Positions 26,401 to 64,000 of a DNA stretch of 64,000 bases are shown here, one piece after another. Source of the DNA: Cymodocea nodosa. Taxonomy: Eukaryota > Streptophyta > Magnoliopsida > Alismatales > Cymodoceaceae. The position numbers and the translations under genes were made by a program. Where the stretch lies: positions 5,540,501 through 5,604,500 of the forward strand of contig CM072342.1 in NCBI GenBank assembly GCA_036874045.1, in the 5' to 3' direction. The notes beneath the pieces were generated by a model. The model was not told the origin of the DNA, did no database searches, and worked only from the letters and a program-made list of their open reading frames with translations. Numbering within the stretch: position 1 is the stretch's first letter; each line of letters begins with the position of its first letter.

Positions 26401-29400
26401 TATTTCTTTTAATTTCTTTTGTACCAATTAATTTTCTCCTAGTTGATACATTTCTTGATCTCTTAAGAATATGACCAATCCACTTAAATTGACTTTCTCT
26501 TATTTTATCTTTAATTACTTGTACTCTATTCTTAATAAAATCATTTTTTATTTATTATAATATTAACACTCATCCATCTAAGCATATGCATCACAGTAAC
26601 ATTAACTTTTTGTATATGGTCATTCTTTATAGGTCGGCATTTTGAATTATACAGTATAGTAAGGTGAATAATAGTTTTATAGAATTTTTCTTTTAATTTT
26701 AAGAATATTTCATATTACATAACACTAGTAGCATTTCTTTACATCATTTATCCTATATCAATCCTATGAATAACATCCTCTATAATTTTTGAGAACCTAA
26801 GAAGAAAAGTTAGTCATTAATATTCGTTTGAACTTTTAAAGCTTCAAAGAAAGCCAGAAAAATTCTGTAATATTTCGATTTTCTTTCAAATTTTGAATAA
26901 TTGAAATTTTAAGAGGGAATTTTAACAATTCTGAGTATTTCCAAGAATCATGAAACCTTTTTTTTCATATTGATTGAAAAATATTAAATATTCTTAGGGA
27001 CCTTTCCATGATACACCAAATATTTACAGGAATTTTGCATCAAGGGAACCATAACAAATGAAAACATGTAGTTAAAGGGAAAGGAGAGTGAAATCATCTG
27101 ATTTTATTTTCCTTTTGACTCCAATATAGTGTTTTTACATGTGTGAAACTAGGAAGAAAATATTTCCTTTCAAATTCCACCATTTTAGGTGGGAAAGGAG
27201 AGGATAATTTTCAACCTTATAATTGAAACCAATGGAAATTGTTTTCCAGTGAAAACAGGCATAAACACTTCCTTTTTAGATGCACATTGGTTGAAAGGAA
27301 ATATTTTCCTTTCTATTTGTTTCCATTCATTTCTAAGTGCACAAAGCCCTCATTACTATAATCTTTTGAAACTATTAAGAATTAAAAGACAACTTTATTA
27401 TAGAGATCTGTTTAAGATTTAAACTTTTAAAGCTTCAATGATCTACAAGAAAATTCTGAAATATCTTAATTTCTTTTAATGCTCAATAACTGATGGCTTA
27501 GAAAGTTGATTTCAACAATTCTAGACCCTTTCTTAAAGATCGCAAATGTAGGTGTCTGTAGATTATCTTCAACTATTTGGAGCAATAGCCTTTTTAATAG
27601 TTACTATTATAATCATTCAAGTACGTTAATAATGGAACTGGGAACCCTTGATTCTCCTTAGAAATAATATACAAAACATTCAGGATATGGATGATTACAC
27701 AAGATGGATATAGGATGCAAATATGTGGAAATATGTTAGTTAATGATAATAAAGAAGTAATACAAAATATTGTAGTATAATTATGCATAAGTAAATGATC
27801 ACGATAAATATGACATAGATCAAATTATTTCGTAGATTGGATTTCACTTGGCTGTCTATGGCTGCATTTTGTGTGCACTTCCATTGGCTAAATGGTCAAT
27901 TATGTTGGTTAATTATGCTATTTCCTTAATATGCAATATAAGGCATACTTAATGATAATTCTATCGACATTTTGCTGAGACTTACGCTTCCTTAACTTCT
28001 TAATGCATTCATTTGCAAAAAAAAAAAAACTACGTAATGCTCTATGTTCCCCTTTGAGCTAGAGTAATTTCACCATTTTTCTTGTTGCAGATTGTTCGGG
28101 ATTTTGACATGGAGCTTGATGAAATTGAGGTAGTGCATATGCAGTTCTCATTTTTGTTGCTTGAACATCTTGTGCACTGTTGAACATGTTTCATTCTATT
28201 GCCTAGGAGTTTACAGATGAGCTTGTTGCCGATGAAGTGTTACCCGAGGATCAGAAGGATTCTTTTAAGGTATACATTTTCAATGATATACCAATTTTCC
28301 TATCTCATCCACATTGTATGATTTTAAAGTTCTGGATTTTCTAGGAATTTGTGAAGGAGCAAGTTAGAGAGAGAAAAAGGGCACAGCGACAGGTACTTTG
28401 TTATTGAAGTATCATTGTCATTATCCATTGATTTTTCATGTAAACAATTTCTCTTTCTAAAATATCATAGGAAGTAATTGTTTTAGGAGTTCTTTAAAAG
28501 TGCTTTGTTATTGAAATATCATTGTTATTACCCATTAATTTCTTCCATGTAAACAATTTATCTTTTTTAAATATTGTAGAAGTAATTTGTTTTAGCAGAC
28601 CTTTAAATAATACTGCATGTTGAGTTCTACTTATGTTGACAGGCAAAAGAGGCCCGGAGAAAAGCTAGAGAGAATATGGATGAACAAACTAAATCTGCAT
28701 TTGAGAATATGCGGTTTTACAAGTTCTACCCTGTACAAACACATGATATCCCTGATATAAGTGCAGTAAAGGCAAGTTCTCTTTGGTTTCATTCATTTTT
28801 TCCATTTAATGTTTAGACAATATTTGATTTTTTTTTTGAAGAACAACGATATATTATTTCTTTGAAGAACAACAATATTTGATGTGATATTCTTTATAGT
28901 TTCTTTTTGTGTGGACCAATGCAAAAAACATCTTACGACTTTTTTCAGCCATAAGTCTTGCTTTGCTTTAAACAAAACATAACATTAAGCTTTGACTATG
29001 GTCTATCATCAATCTCCAAAATAGGATTATTGTTTTTGTTGTGATCAAAGTTTATCGATTTGCATAGTTGAATGCATGTGTGCATAGCATCTCATGACTT
29101 TTCATCACTATCCTTCAATCTTTATACAATAACAATAGTTTTTGCCATAATCCTACTATGAGATCAACCACATGAAACCTTTTTTTCCATGCATTTCTCT
29201 TTATGGTCCAATCTTTGGTTAAATTACATAAATTTTAATATTTTCTCATAATTCCAAGCCAAATAATTGTAAACCTTCTACTTATTTTAGTTTTTTGTAC
29301 ATTAATTAATTCTTCTCTTTTATCTAATGCATTCTTTGACCTTGTAAGGATATGATTAAATCATTTGAGCTGATTTTCTCGTCTTAACTTCAATTGATGC

Positions 29401-29870
29401 AACTGATTTATTCCTAATAAAATCATTTTTTAAATTATCTTTATGGTATTATCATTCATCTATTCAGCATTTTAATCATAAAGTATAGTTGAATAAATTG
29501 TAGTTTTATAAAATTTTTCTTTTAATTTCAAAGATATCCTTTTGTCACGTAATACTTCAAAAGCATTTCTTTATTTTATCCATGTTATTTTAATTTTACA
29601 AATAGCATCTTCTATAATTTCTCTATTATTATTTATTATAGATTTTAAATATTTAAAAGTTTTACTTTTTTGAATTACATAACTAATTAATTATATAACT
29701 TCATCACTGTCTTTCAATCCTAATAAAATATAAAAATTTGTGTGAGGCTTTAAGGTAACATAAAAATACTTAGACTGGATTCATATTGAAATGATTATTT
29801 GACTGGAATCTTTTGTTTGCAGTCACCTTTCATCAACCGTTACTATGGAAAAGCTCATGTTGTAATGTGA
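8491..29870 (+). CDS. HIT4: HEAT INTOLERANT 4 (HIT4)-like nuclear protein, 14 exons
   Basis: Fourteen in-phase exons encode 347 residues: 8491-8670, 8807-8845, 8965-9018, 9112-9175, 9444-9502, 16119-16243, 16409-16468, 22098-22156, 22881-22957, 28091-28129, 28207-28269, 28345-28392, 28643-28771 and 29823-29870 (TGA). The family is recognised from EDLWLAAFPVGTEWD, the MDWVPYIPLDDR block, a CTQRRAALRHLK junction block, the acidic QEDEDDDD stretch and the C-terminus SPFINRYYGKAHVVM. Residues 1-60 are rich in Lys and Arg and suit nuclear import or DNA contact; residues 274-305 are a charged helix. Arabidopsis HIT4 is needed for heat-induced chromocentre decondensation and release of transcriptional silencing. 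Introns 5, 7 and 9 are 6.6, 5.6 and 5.1 kb and full of transposons. Intron 13 (28772-29822) begins with GC instead of GT. Exon phases all close, so the gene looks functional. The gene symbol is assigned by family resemblance only. Confidence 0.9.
10373..10495. repeat. Imperfect GA-rich tandem repeat, about 36 bp x 3
   Basis: Three degenerate copies of a unit like GATGAAGACATTGTTAGAAG follow one another in HIT4 intron 5, just upstream of the Copia element and within a longer purine-rich tract that continues to about 10634. No coding role is suggested. Confidence 0.5.
10635..10769 (-). repeat. LTR of the intron-5 Copia (3' LTR in element orientation)
   Basis: 135 bp matching 13826-13960 end to end at about 90% by eye. 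It is followed inside the element by a polypurine-like tract on the minus strand (complement of CTCCCTCAAGC). Confidence 0.8.
13826..13960 (-). repeat. LTR of the intron-5 Copia (5' LTR in element orientation)
   Basis: Partner of 10635-10769, the same length. The primer-binding-site-like sequence adjoins it on the inner side. Confidence 0.8.
14032..15085. repeat. Possible inverted-repeat (MITE-like) element next to the Copia
   Basis: The left end (about 14032-14135) and the reverse complement of the right end (about 14965-15085) share a loose pattern. It consists of a GGG/TTGTTTGT-type start, a TCTAAAAT or TCTAGAATC word, then CAGAAATNAATTC and GAATTGAATTTT words. The match is degenerate and I cannot fix the ends or a target duplication. 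A non-autonomous DNA transposon is one explanation; chance similarity in AT-rich DNA is another. Confidence 0.3.
17090..17166. repeat. Degenerate (TG/CA)-(TA) microsatellite
   Basis: Alternating purine-pyrimidine DNA in HIT4 intron 7, with TATGTGTGTACACATATATG and GCACATGCACACATATATGC segments. Such tracts are prone to slippage and left-handed helix formation. No gene content. Confidence 0.6.
17322..17768. repeat. Pair of about 100-bp direct repeats with telomere-like palindromes
   Basis: Copies at about 17325-17424 and 17664-17765 share AAACAAGAGGTTTAAATAGG, AAGGGTGCTCTA and a palindrome of the form TTTTAGGGTTAG..AACCCTAAAA, separated by about 240 bp of other sequence. They could be terminal repeats of a very small element or a local duplication. 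The TTTAGGG-like core matches the plant telomere and telo-box word. No coding content. Confidence 0.55.
18480..20830 (-). mobile_element. hAT-superfamily transposase fossil (BED/DUF659 type) in HIT4 intron 7
   Basis: On the minus strand the parts of a plant hAT transposase appear in order. A BED zinc-finger-like start lies near 20740-20600 (CKYHGKKMTTSDVT, then LKHLMDGYNNIAKYK). A DUF659 core lies near 19860-19660 (ILQVVTDNSSNFKKVELKI, then YPIFWTSCIAHYMDLILR). The C-terminal dimerisation block lies near 19020-18900 (KRRNRLGAERLNDLCLYTS-like, across frame shifts). An acidic Asp/Asn-rich tail lies near 18660-18600. In the BED finger, CxxH replaces the usual CxxC. Numerous stops and shifts make it non-functional. 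Terminal inverted repeats and the 8-bp target duplication could not be located, so the ends are approximate. Confidence 0.75.
23130..25480 (-). mobile_element. L1-type LINE fossil in HIT4 intron 9
   Basis: Read on the minus strand, a plant L1 ORF1-like segment (about 25180-24890; ICVEMDTSKPLKK followed by QRVEYG and a degraded zinc knuckle, as in DUF4283-type LINE proteins) is followed by charged linker sequence. Then come endonuclease-like sequence near 23760-23650 (KIWF, VYAFN) and reverse-transcriptase blocks near 23600-23180 (LRQDDPLS, ILFIIAKELLSRG, ILFLNGRRKLVKYLMKF). The distance between endonuclease and RT is far too short, so an internal deletion is likely, and there are several stops and frame changes. 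Exact ends were not found. Confidence 0.7.
26210..26830 (-). mobile_element. RTE LINE 3'-end fragment in HIT4 intron 9
   Basis: The minus strand shows the RTE C-terminal domain: IRESQFKWIGHILKRS, then KTTYLGIVRKYLNLCNLTKD and KKMIHVVKF before the 3' tail. It is alignable by eye to 2850-3170 and 29130-29720. It is 5'-truncated, which is usual for LINE insertions. Confidence 0.7.
26990..27365. repeat. Dispersed foldback-like repeat, copy 1
   Basis: About 350 bp sharing blocks with 58495-58830: a TTTTATTTTCCTTTTGACTC word, an AAAATATTTCCTTTCAAATT word, GAAACCAATGGAAATT.TTTTCCA, GAAAGGAAATATTTTCCTTT and a right end like CTAAGTGCACAAAGCCC. The right end is partly mirrored in complement at the left, suggesting a non-autonomous TIR element. 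It has no protein. Confidence 0.55.
29115..29720 (-). mobile_element. RTE LINE 3'-end fragment in HIT4 intron 13
   Basis: A third copy of the RTE C-terminal region, minus strand, ending at a TATTGTTATTGTATAAAG-like tail (complement of about 29122-29139). Recognised by the same landmarks as 26210-26830 and 2797-3170. It makes up most of the HIT4 intron that uses a GC donor. Confidence 0.65.
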
Positions 29871-30500
29871 TCACCGTTAATGCATGTCGGTGCAAATTCA
29901 TTTCACTTGGATAATTTATTGGGAGATTCTGAGAGCTTCTTTCTGTTAAATCATTCAGAAGCACAAATTTTGATAACCTGAAATGGATAAAAGATTTACC
30001 ACCACAATCTACTTCTTGCCACCCATTGATCTCTACTCAAGGCTGGGAGTTGACGAGAGTTAGAAGTTTTATTTGTTTTTCTTTTTTAGGACAATCATTT
30101 GACAAATAGCCCTCCAGTGCATTGGACATTTTTGTTGTACCGTTGGAATTGTTTTTCTGCAACATTCGGGTCCATCTTTTCAAGTGGCCGGTGATATGTG
30201 AAAAGCAAAAAGTATGTTGGCAATAACCTTGTTCTGAAATCTTATTTTCTGCATCGCCAGTTTAGGTGTAATGCGAAAGTTCATGGAAGATGAAAAGTCT
30301 TTATTGATATAAATTTCGTGTGATATGTGTTGTGACTGAATTTTGACAGCCAGCTTATTGATTCTATTTTATTGCGTCATTGCAGTTGGTCTTTTGAGTT
30401 ATAAGAGATGGATTGGTTATTTTTACCTGTGGTGCTTTTTCTTCTGGCATCCATATAAACGATTACAATTGTATGAAATTAGTGTTTCGGTTTGAATTGT
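29871..30500 (+). other. 3' untranslated region and 3' flank of the HIT4-like gene
   Basis: Follows the TGA at 29868-29870. It is less AT-rich than the intergenic DNA beyond, which fits a transcribed 3' UTR. The cleavage site cannot be chosen from sequence alone. Confidence 0.45.
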
Positions 30501-33500
30501 TTTGATCAGCAGCTTGATTTTTTTTTTAAAACAATCGCTTAATCTTCTTTCTCAGCATTTTATGGTTAAAGAAAAATGATGTAAGTATGCTTTCAAATGT
30601 CGGATTAATAATCAGTAACACAACCAAAATATTTTCTGATGCAAAAGTTTGACTATTGGGACTTCTAACTGGTATGGTATCAAGATATTTGTCTCTACCT
30701 CTTCTTTACGATCTTTCATACTCCTCTTAGTCTTTCTTTCACAACTCTAGTGATAAACGTAAGAACTCTACATTGGCAGGGAGAGCAAGTCCTCCATTGT
30801 GTGGTTATCTTTCGTCATTGCTCTTTCAAAACGCACTTATGAGTGCCAGGACAGCCTATGATGGATATAACGTGCGATTTCGAGTTTGATTGTTCCTAAT
30901 GTGTTAATATATGAAGGTTTCGTTACCTACTTTGATTAGTTTGGGCTTAATAAAATTTTAGGTTGCATAGATTAAATGTATTATAAAGTTTATTTGAGCT
31001 TATTTTATCTCTCATGATAGGCTGGGTAGGAAATGCACAAATTATATATGATGTTTATGTATGCTAGTCAATTTACCCTCATTTTACGTCGTAGATTACG
31101 TCCTCTTTGTTACATGCCCTTGCAAATAAGCAAAGAAATGGTTATAGGTGCAATCTTACCAACACTAGCCAATTACATTACATTAGAACTCCAAAGGTAA
31201 ACATAATTGAATTTAAAGTTTAGAGTTTAGCAGTGTTATGATGAATGATCTCTCAAGAAGTTCTCGTATCGTACTTACATACGTAAAAAAAAAAAAAAAG
31301 TGCAGAGAAACAGATCCTTACTCTGTCCTCACAAAATGTTCTTGTAAAAAATTTTATTTTCAGATGGTGGAGGTCATAGATGAATCATGGTAAACTAAAA
31401 TGTAAATGGCATGATCAAACAAATGTTAAACATGAAGGAAGCAAAGTGATACTAACACATTGCAATTGTGATATATGCTCAAATTTGATTTACTCCATTC
31501 CTTAATTTGTCAGACTTAACCATTAGAAGGGGTATGATTATTATCATGCAAGTCAGTTTTGCTTGTCACTCGTGATTGATTTGCTCGATGGCCTACTAGT
31601 CCAATCGACCAATCTGACCCAAATAATAGATGGCTAAAAAATTACATACCATCCGCAAACGTGGGAAAGAACCACCAAGAAGGTAAATTTTTGAAAGTAT
31701 TTATAAAATATTACATATTTTAAAAGTAAATCTCCTCATGAAAATGTTTTAAAATTAAACATGATTTCTGCGGTAAAATAACTCATATCTCAGATCACAA
31801 GTCTTATGTGTCTTTTTTTCTAAAATTTATAACTTGCACTCAAAGTACCAACCTGACTTATTTCGGCCCAAAAAGTAGAAGTCCATTTGGGCTACAAGTC
31901 AGGTCAAGCTAGTCTGTAAGTTCCATTTTTATATATTTTTTTATTTGTTTTTTTTTTTAAACTTTGATTGAATCAAAGTTTTTGTTTTGGTCATATCAAT
32001 GTTGTAGTATCGTCTGTATCACAAGAGTAATGGTGAATTTTATCTTTGGTAATTAAATTAGCAGATAAAATAAGATCACAAAACACTCGTAAATGAAATT
32101 CTATTCTTTTATTTTAAGACAGAATTTACAATATCTTTTCAGCTCAATTCCTTTCTTGACGATTTTGATACAGTAATTTTTGATATACAATTCAAATAGG
32201 AAAATAAAGCTCTTTTTCAAAACTAATTTTGAATTGTATTAAACCTGATCTTTATGCACACAGCTTTTTTCTTTCTTTTTGCTCAGCTTTTGTATCTTTT
32301 CTTCTCCAGTTGTCGAATTTCCAGACTTCTTGCATTTACAGCTCTTTTTCTAAAATTGCTTGGAATTTCGAACTTCTTCTGATGTTGGAGAACTTTTTAA
32401 AATATGAATATTCAAACTTAACTTATCAGTTAGGGATCCAGATTGAATATTCAGACTTGGTTTTTGAGATTGAGATCCTCTTTTGTAATGTAGCTCGTAC
32501 TCTCTATTTGTAGTCGAAATCTGTTGTCTTTCACGTTCAACATGTTCATCCACTTGATCCACAATCCATAATCCATAATCCGCATACTAATTTTCTCTTT
32601 AATCCAAATTACTTTCTATTTAAATTTCCACTTTCTTCACTCACAATCTAAGTTTCCACGATCTCCACTCGTAGATTCACCAAAATTTTATCTTCCTGGA
32701 GTCTTGTAGAATATCTCCTAAGTCTTCGATTTAGTCCACCATTTATCCTTTAACTCTTGTCAAAACTCGAACACTTATCCTTTAACTCTTCAAGTTCTTA
32801 TACCTGCAAAACACGTGACTAAACAAGGAAACTTATCTGTTCGTTAGTCCTTTTATAAAACTCGAACAGTTATCTATCTATGCATATAAAAACTTGAACA
32901 TTTATCTAACTATTCGATTTTTCATTACCGAACGTACATGGAAAACATGTAACAACTTAAAACATTAAAAACACACGTGCGAATAACTTAACTATACGAG
33001 TTTTTAACATAAAGTATTCGACAAAAACAAAACGTTAACTATCCGAAAGTTTAACTAATGCAAATCTAGCTCTTCGGAAATCTTTAATTTATCTGACATA
33101 AAAATGAAACTTTTCGATAATCTGTTAAATATTATACTTAAAGAAATATACTTAGATAATAATATGTATACTTATTTATATACGTTAATAAAGTATACAT
33201 CTTCAAAATTAAATATCTAACAAATGTTTATATATTAAATATTTTTTTATTATAAATTTATATTAAAAAATGTAACGTTATTCATCATTCAAATCTTGCA
33301 ACGTTTGAAGTTTGTAATTTGCAACGTTCAAATTTATTTAGCATTCTGCCTTAACATTTGAATTTTGCAACGATGAGATTTTATTCATAAAAGAATAAAA
33401 TATTTTATTTATAAATGCATGAACACATTTAAGATATCATCAACTTATCATTTATGATTCATCGACACATTCAAACATAAGTTATAAAGTTAAAATAATT
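30501..33500. other. Intergenic DNA, no recognised gene
   Basis: No supportable coding exon, RNA gene or transposon domain. A poly(A) run lies near 31287-31302. The frames at 32229-32513 (+) and 32350-32562 (-) are overlapping mirror frames without family features. GCAACGTTTGAA-like words recur around 33295-33370. Confidence 0.4.
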
Positions 33501-33599
33501 ATTTTATTTCTAAATTTAAATTAAAAATATATTATTTTTATAATTATATCAAATATTTTTACATTTAATATACATAATTACATTAAAAATTTTAAATTT

Positions 33600-35560
33600 A
33601 CAAATTCATCAATGAAATCATCTTAATATTGTTGTTCATGAACAAAAGCAAACTCTTAATCTTTAACATATATAAATACTTTTAAAATATCATCTTTTAA
33701 TCTTATTCTTTTATCATTTAATATATTATCATTAATATTAAATACCTATTCACATGCTAGCAGAAATTGAAATTCTCAATAAATCTGTAGTCATTAATGA
33801 TAAAATAAGAAATATATATATTTTTATTTTTCATCAATTTATTACATCAAAATCTAAAAAATTAGAATTATCTCTTATTAAATAGCTATAATTAGTATTA
33901 TTAAAATTAATTAAGTTTTGCCTATTTGTTGTGCTAAAATTAATATAATCCTCAACAAATATACTATAATCAAATGTTGATGATGATGATGATGATTATG
34001 AAAAATAAGGTGTATTTTGTATTTATTGTGATCCATATTTTGTAACATACATATCAAACATGTTATTTAAACTTTCTTCTACATTTTCAATTATTACATT
34101 AAGTTTTATGTTTAAATAATTTTGTATTGTATTTATTAATTTTTTAACACTATTTTACTCCTAGAATCTAAAAAAGCACTTAATATATATGAGAAGTATC
34201 TTATTCCAATATTTAAAAAAAAAACTTTCATTTTTTAATTATAGGTGTAAAAAATGGATAATTACCATAATCATTAAAAACTCTTGCAATATTATATAAA
34301 TGATGAATTACATAAATAGATGTAGAATAATATATTCTTGATAAATGTTTTATTACATTATAAAATGGTTTTAAAATTTTAATAAAATAATTAACTATTA
34401 CAAAATCATTTTCATCTAACAATATTGTACTACCATGTATTCTACTATTATAATAAATTTTTATAACTTCTTTATAAAGTAAACAATTATTTAATATTAA
34501 ATATAATGAATTCTACCTATAAAGTACATCTATTGTAAATGTTTTATATGGTAAATCAAATGAATCACATATATAATTAAATTTTTATTGTTGTCTACCA
34601 TTAGTTAAAATGTAAGTTAATGTAGTTCTAATATTTTCTATAAAAGATTTTAATTTTCAATACTCACTTAAACTATAAGATTAATTATATGATATATACA
34701 TCTTTAGTAAAATAAATCAAAATCATTTGGTGGAGTTAATTTATTTTTAAACATAAGGATGATTTCATTATTACTAGATGCATTATCAAATGCAATACTA
34801 CTTATTTTTTCTTTAATTCCATAAAATTCAAAAATATCTATAATAGTCAAACAAATATTTTAAGCATTATGTGAATGATTTATTCTTCTAAAACTCAATT
34901 ATCATCAATAAAATGTATAGTAATAGTAATATATCCTATTTTAGTTTTACTCTCCCAAATATCAAATGTATATGCTATAAATATGTTAATAGAAACTATT
35001 ATATTAATTAATTCCATTCTAAGTTCATTATAAAATTTAATAATATATTGTCTAGTTATATTTCTAAAAACTTTTTTAAATTGTAGATAATAACTTTGTA
35101 AAATATAATCTTAAAAATGTTAACTATCATTAAAATTAATAAGTAAATTTTAAACAATAATAAATTTAGTACGTAATTCTTTAGCATTTCTAAGATCATA
35201 ATATTATTATATTATATTACCTTTAATGTTAAAATTAATTTGCATTTGAATCATTTTATTTTTTTAAATAGTTTTAGATATAAATGATTTGTAATGCTTG
35301 AAACTTTATATGAAAAGTTTATATTGAAAATGTTATAGTAGATATTTTTCACTATAGTGTCAACTTCTAGATCTTTCATCTTTATTATAAATTTCAATAA
35401 TAAATTTTTTTTTTTTAATTTAACAATAATACTTGTAGTTGATATTTCACATTTCAAAGTTTTAGCTTAAGAGTGTTGCTATTCTTATTTAAAATCATCA
35501 TCATTAACACTATTAAAGATGAAATCATTGAAGATATATATCATTTTTACAGAGAAGTTG
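33600..35560 (-). mobile_element. hAT-superfamily (RICESLEEPER-like) transposase fossil
   Basis: Minus-strand sequence resembles a plant domesticated-type hAT transposase. A BED-finger-like start lies near 35470-35260 (MKCEISTTSIIVKLKK...; the finger cysteines are largely lost). The middle block near 34420-34230 (DFVIVNYFIKILKPFYNVIK, then YYSTSIYVIHHLYNIA) matches the segment preceding the hAT dimerisation domain. A C-terminal remnant near 33810-33760 resembles the LSIPIS-type dimerisation start. It is extremely AT-rich and heavily mutated. Element ends are not located; the flanks to about 31600 and 36000 may belong to it. Confidence 0.6.
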
Positions 35561-35759
35561 ACTTTTAAAGTTAAAAAAGGTTAAAGTCTAAAAAGTAAAC
35601 TTTATATTTTTTGAAATAAAAAAAATTAAATAAATATAAATTATGAAAAAAATTCTAACATTATTTTCTATTTATAGATTTTTCCATCACTTCTTTATTT
35701 TCTCTCTCACTTTCATTTATTCTCTTAATTTTTCTCCTCTTTCAACGTTCATAAAAAAT

Positions 35760-35800
35760 AAATATTATTTTAATATTTTACGAATATTAAAATAATATTT
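35760..35800. repeat. Perfect 18-bp AT-rich hairpin
   Basis: AAATATTATTTTAATATT at 35760-35777 is followed by five bases and its exact reverse complement at 35783-35800. It lies in the intergenic DNA between the hAT fossil and HAM. It could form a stable cruciform or RNA hairpin, or may simply be a low-complexity palindrome. Confidence 0.75.
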
Positions 35801-35859
35801 GTAAAATTTACAAACATTATTTTAACGTTTATTTGAAAAACACAAATGTTACGAACGTA

Positions 35860-36237
35860 TATCCGTGATTGCAGATTAAGTCGGATTAACCTGCAAACCA
35901 TTATTTCACCAAACTAAAATTTAGTTTAACTTGATTTTTTAAATCAAATTGAATTGAACTAACCTATTACGAGCCAAGTTAGACCCACCTGTAGTGGTCC
36001 AACTTATTTAACACTTACCTGAAATAGTAAATTTTAATATAAAGTTTTTTAAAATTTCTTTAAATTCTAAGTACTTTTAAAATAAAAATATAGACCTGGA
36101 GTCTGGAGATATTTAATACATTCTTTAGGTCTAATTTTGAAAAAGATTTACTTTTTAAAAAATATTTATATTTACGGTTTTATTATCTCGAATGGAGCCT
36201 TCTTTCGTAGACCTAGAGATCGAAGAACCACCCAAAA
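35860..36237 (+). promoter_or_regulatory. Upstream region and leader of the HAM-like gene
   Basis: AT-rich DNA that turns GC-richer from about 36190. An out-of-frame ATG at 36192 opens a different frame that overlaps the main start, so it is a potential upstream ORF if it is transcribed. No promoter element can be assigned with confidence. Confidence 0.35.

Positions 36238-64000
<27,763 letters not shown>

Overview
The window is plant nuclear DNA and carries three host protein genes, all on the + strand, in an AT-rich background packed with decayed transposable elements. From left to right they are an intronless V-ATPase subunit D gene (841-1638), a 14-exon gene of the HEAT INTOLERANT 4 (HIT4) family (8491-29870), and a MYST-family histone acetyltransferase of the plant HAM1/HAM2 (Esa1/Tip60-like) type. 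The HAM gene starts at 36238 and runs off the right edge; eight exons to 61325 are visible. Exons were assigned by following the conserved protein through GT/AG (and two GC/AG) junctions with phase kept. The steep 5'-to-3' GC decline in the V-ATPase D gene and the very long TE-filled introns suggest a monocot, probably not a grass. This is inference; the species cannot be read from the sequence.

Layout: 1-577 AT-rich upstream DNA; 578-1638 leader and V-ATPase D; 1639-2790 its 3' flank; 2797-4960 an RTE-type LINE in antisense; 4961-8140 AT-rich DNA without a recognised gene; 8141-8490 HIT4 leader; 8491-29870 HIT4. Its introns hold a Copia element (intron 5), a hAT transposase fossil (intron 7), an L1 LINE plus an RTE tail (intron 9) and another RTE tail (intron 13). 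The intergenic stretch 29871-36237 contains a second hAT fossil. The HAM gene follows. Its 13.2-kb intron 2 holds an almost complete PIF/Harbinger transposon with TIRs and a TAA target duplication, and a Gypsy fossil that appears to be split by a structurally complete small Copia element with a GTTTA target duplication. Introns 3, 4 and 6 hold a Copia fragment, an RTE tail, a third hAT fossil, a foldback-like repeat and an RTE fragment.

Functionally, two neighbouring genes act in chromatin. HIT4 is known in Arabidopsis for heat-induced chromocentre decondensation and release of silencing, and HAM1/2 is the H4-acetylating MYST enzyme of the plant NuA4-type complex. Both have modest coding sequences (347 codons; 372 visible codons) spread over more than 20 kb because of intronic transposons. 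V-ATPase D is an unrelated housekeeping rotor subunit. I found no RNA gene, CRISPR array or microbial-type system. The most unusual features are the Harbinger element with its 145-bp GC-rich tandem array and duplicated termini, the two GC-AG introns, and the all-antisense orientation of the recognisable elements inside HIT4.
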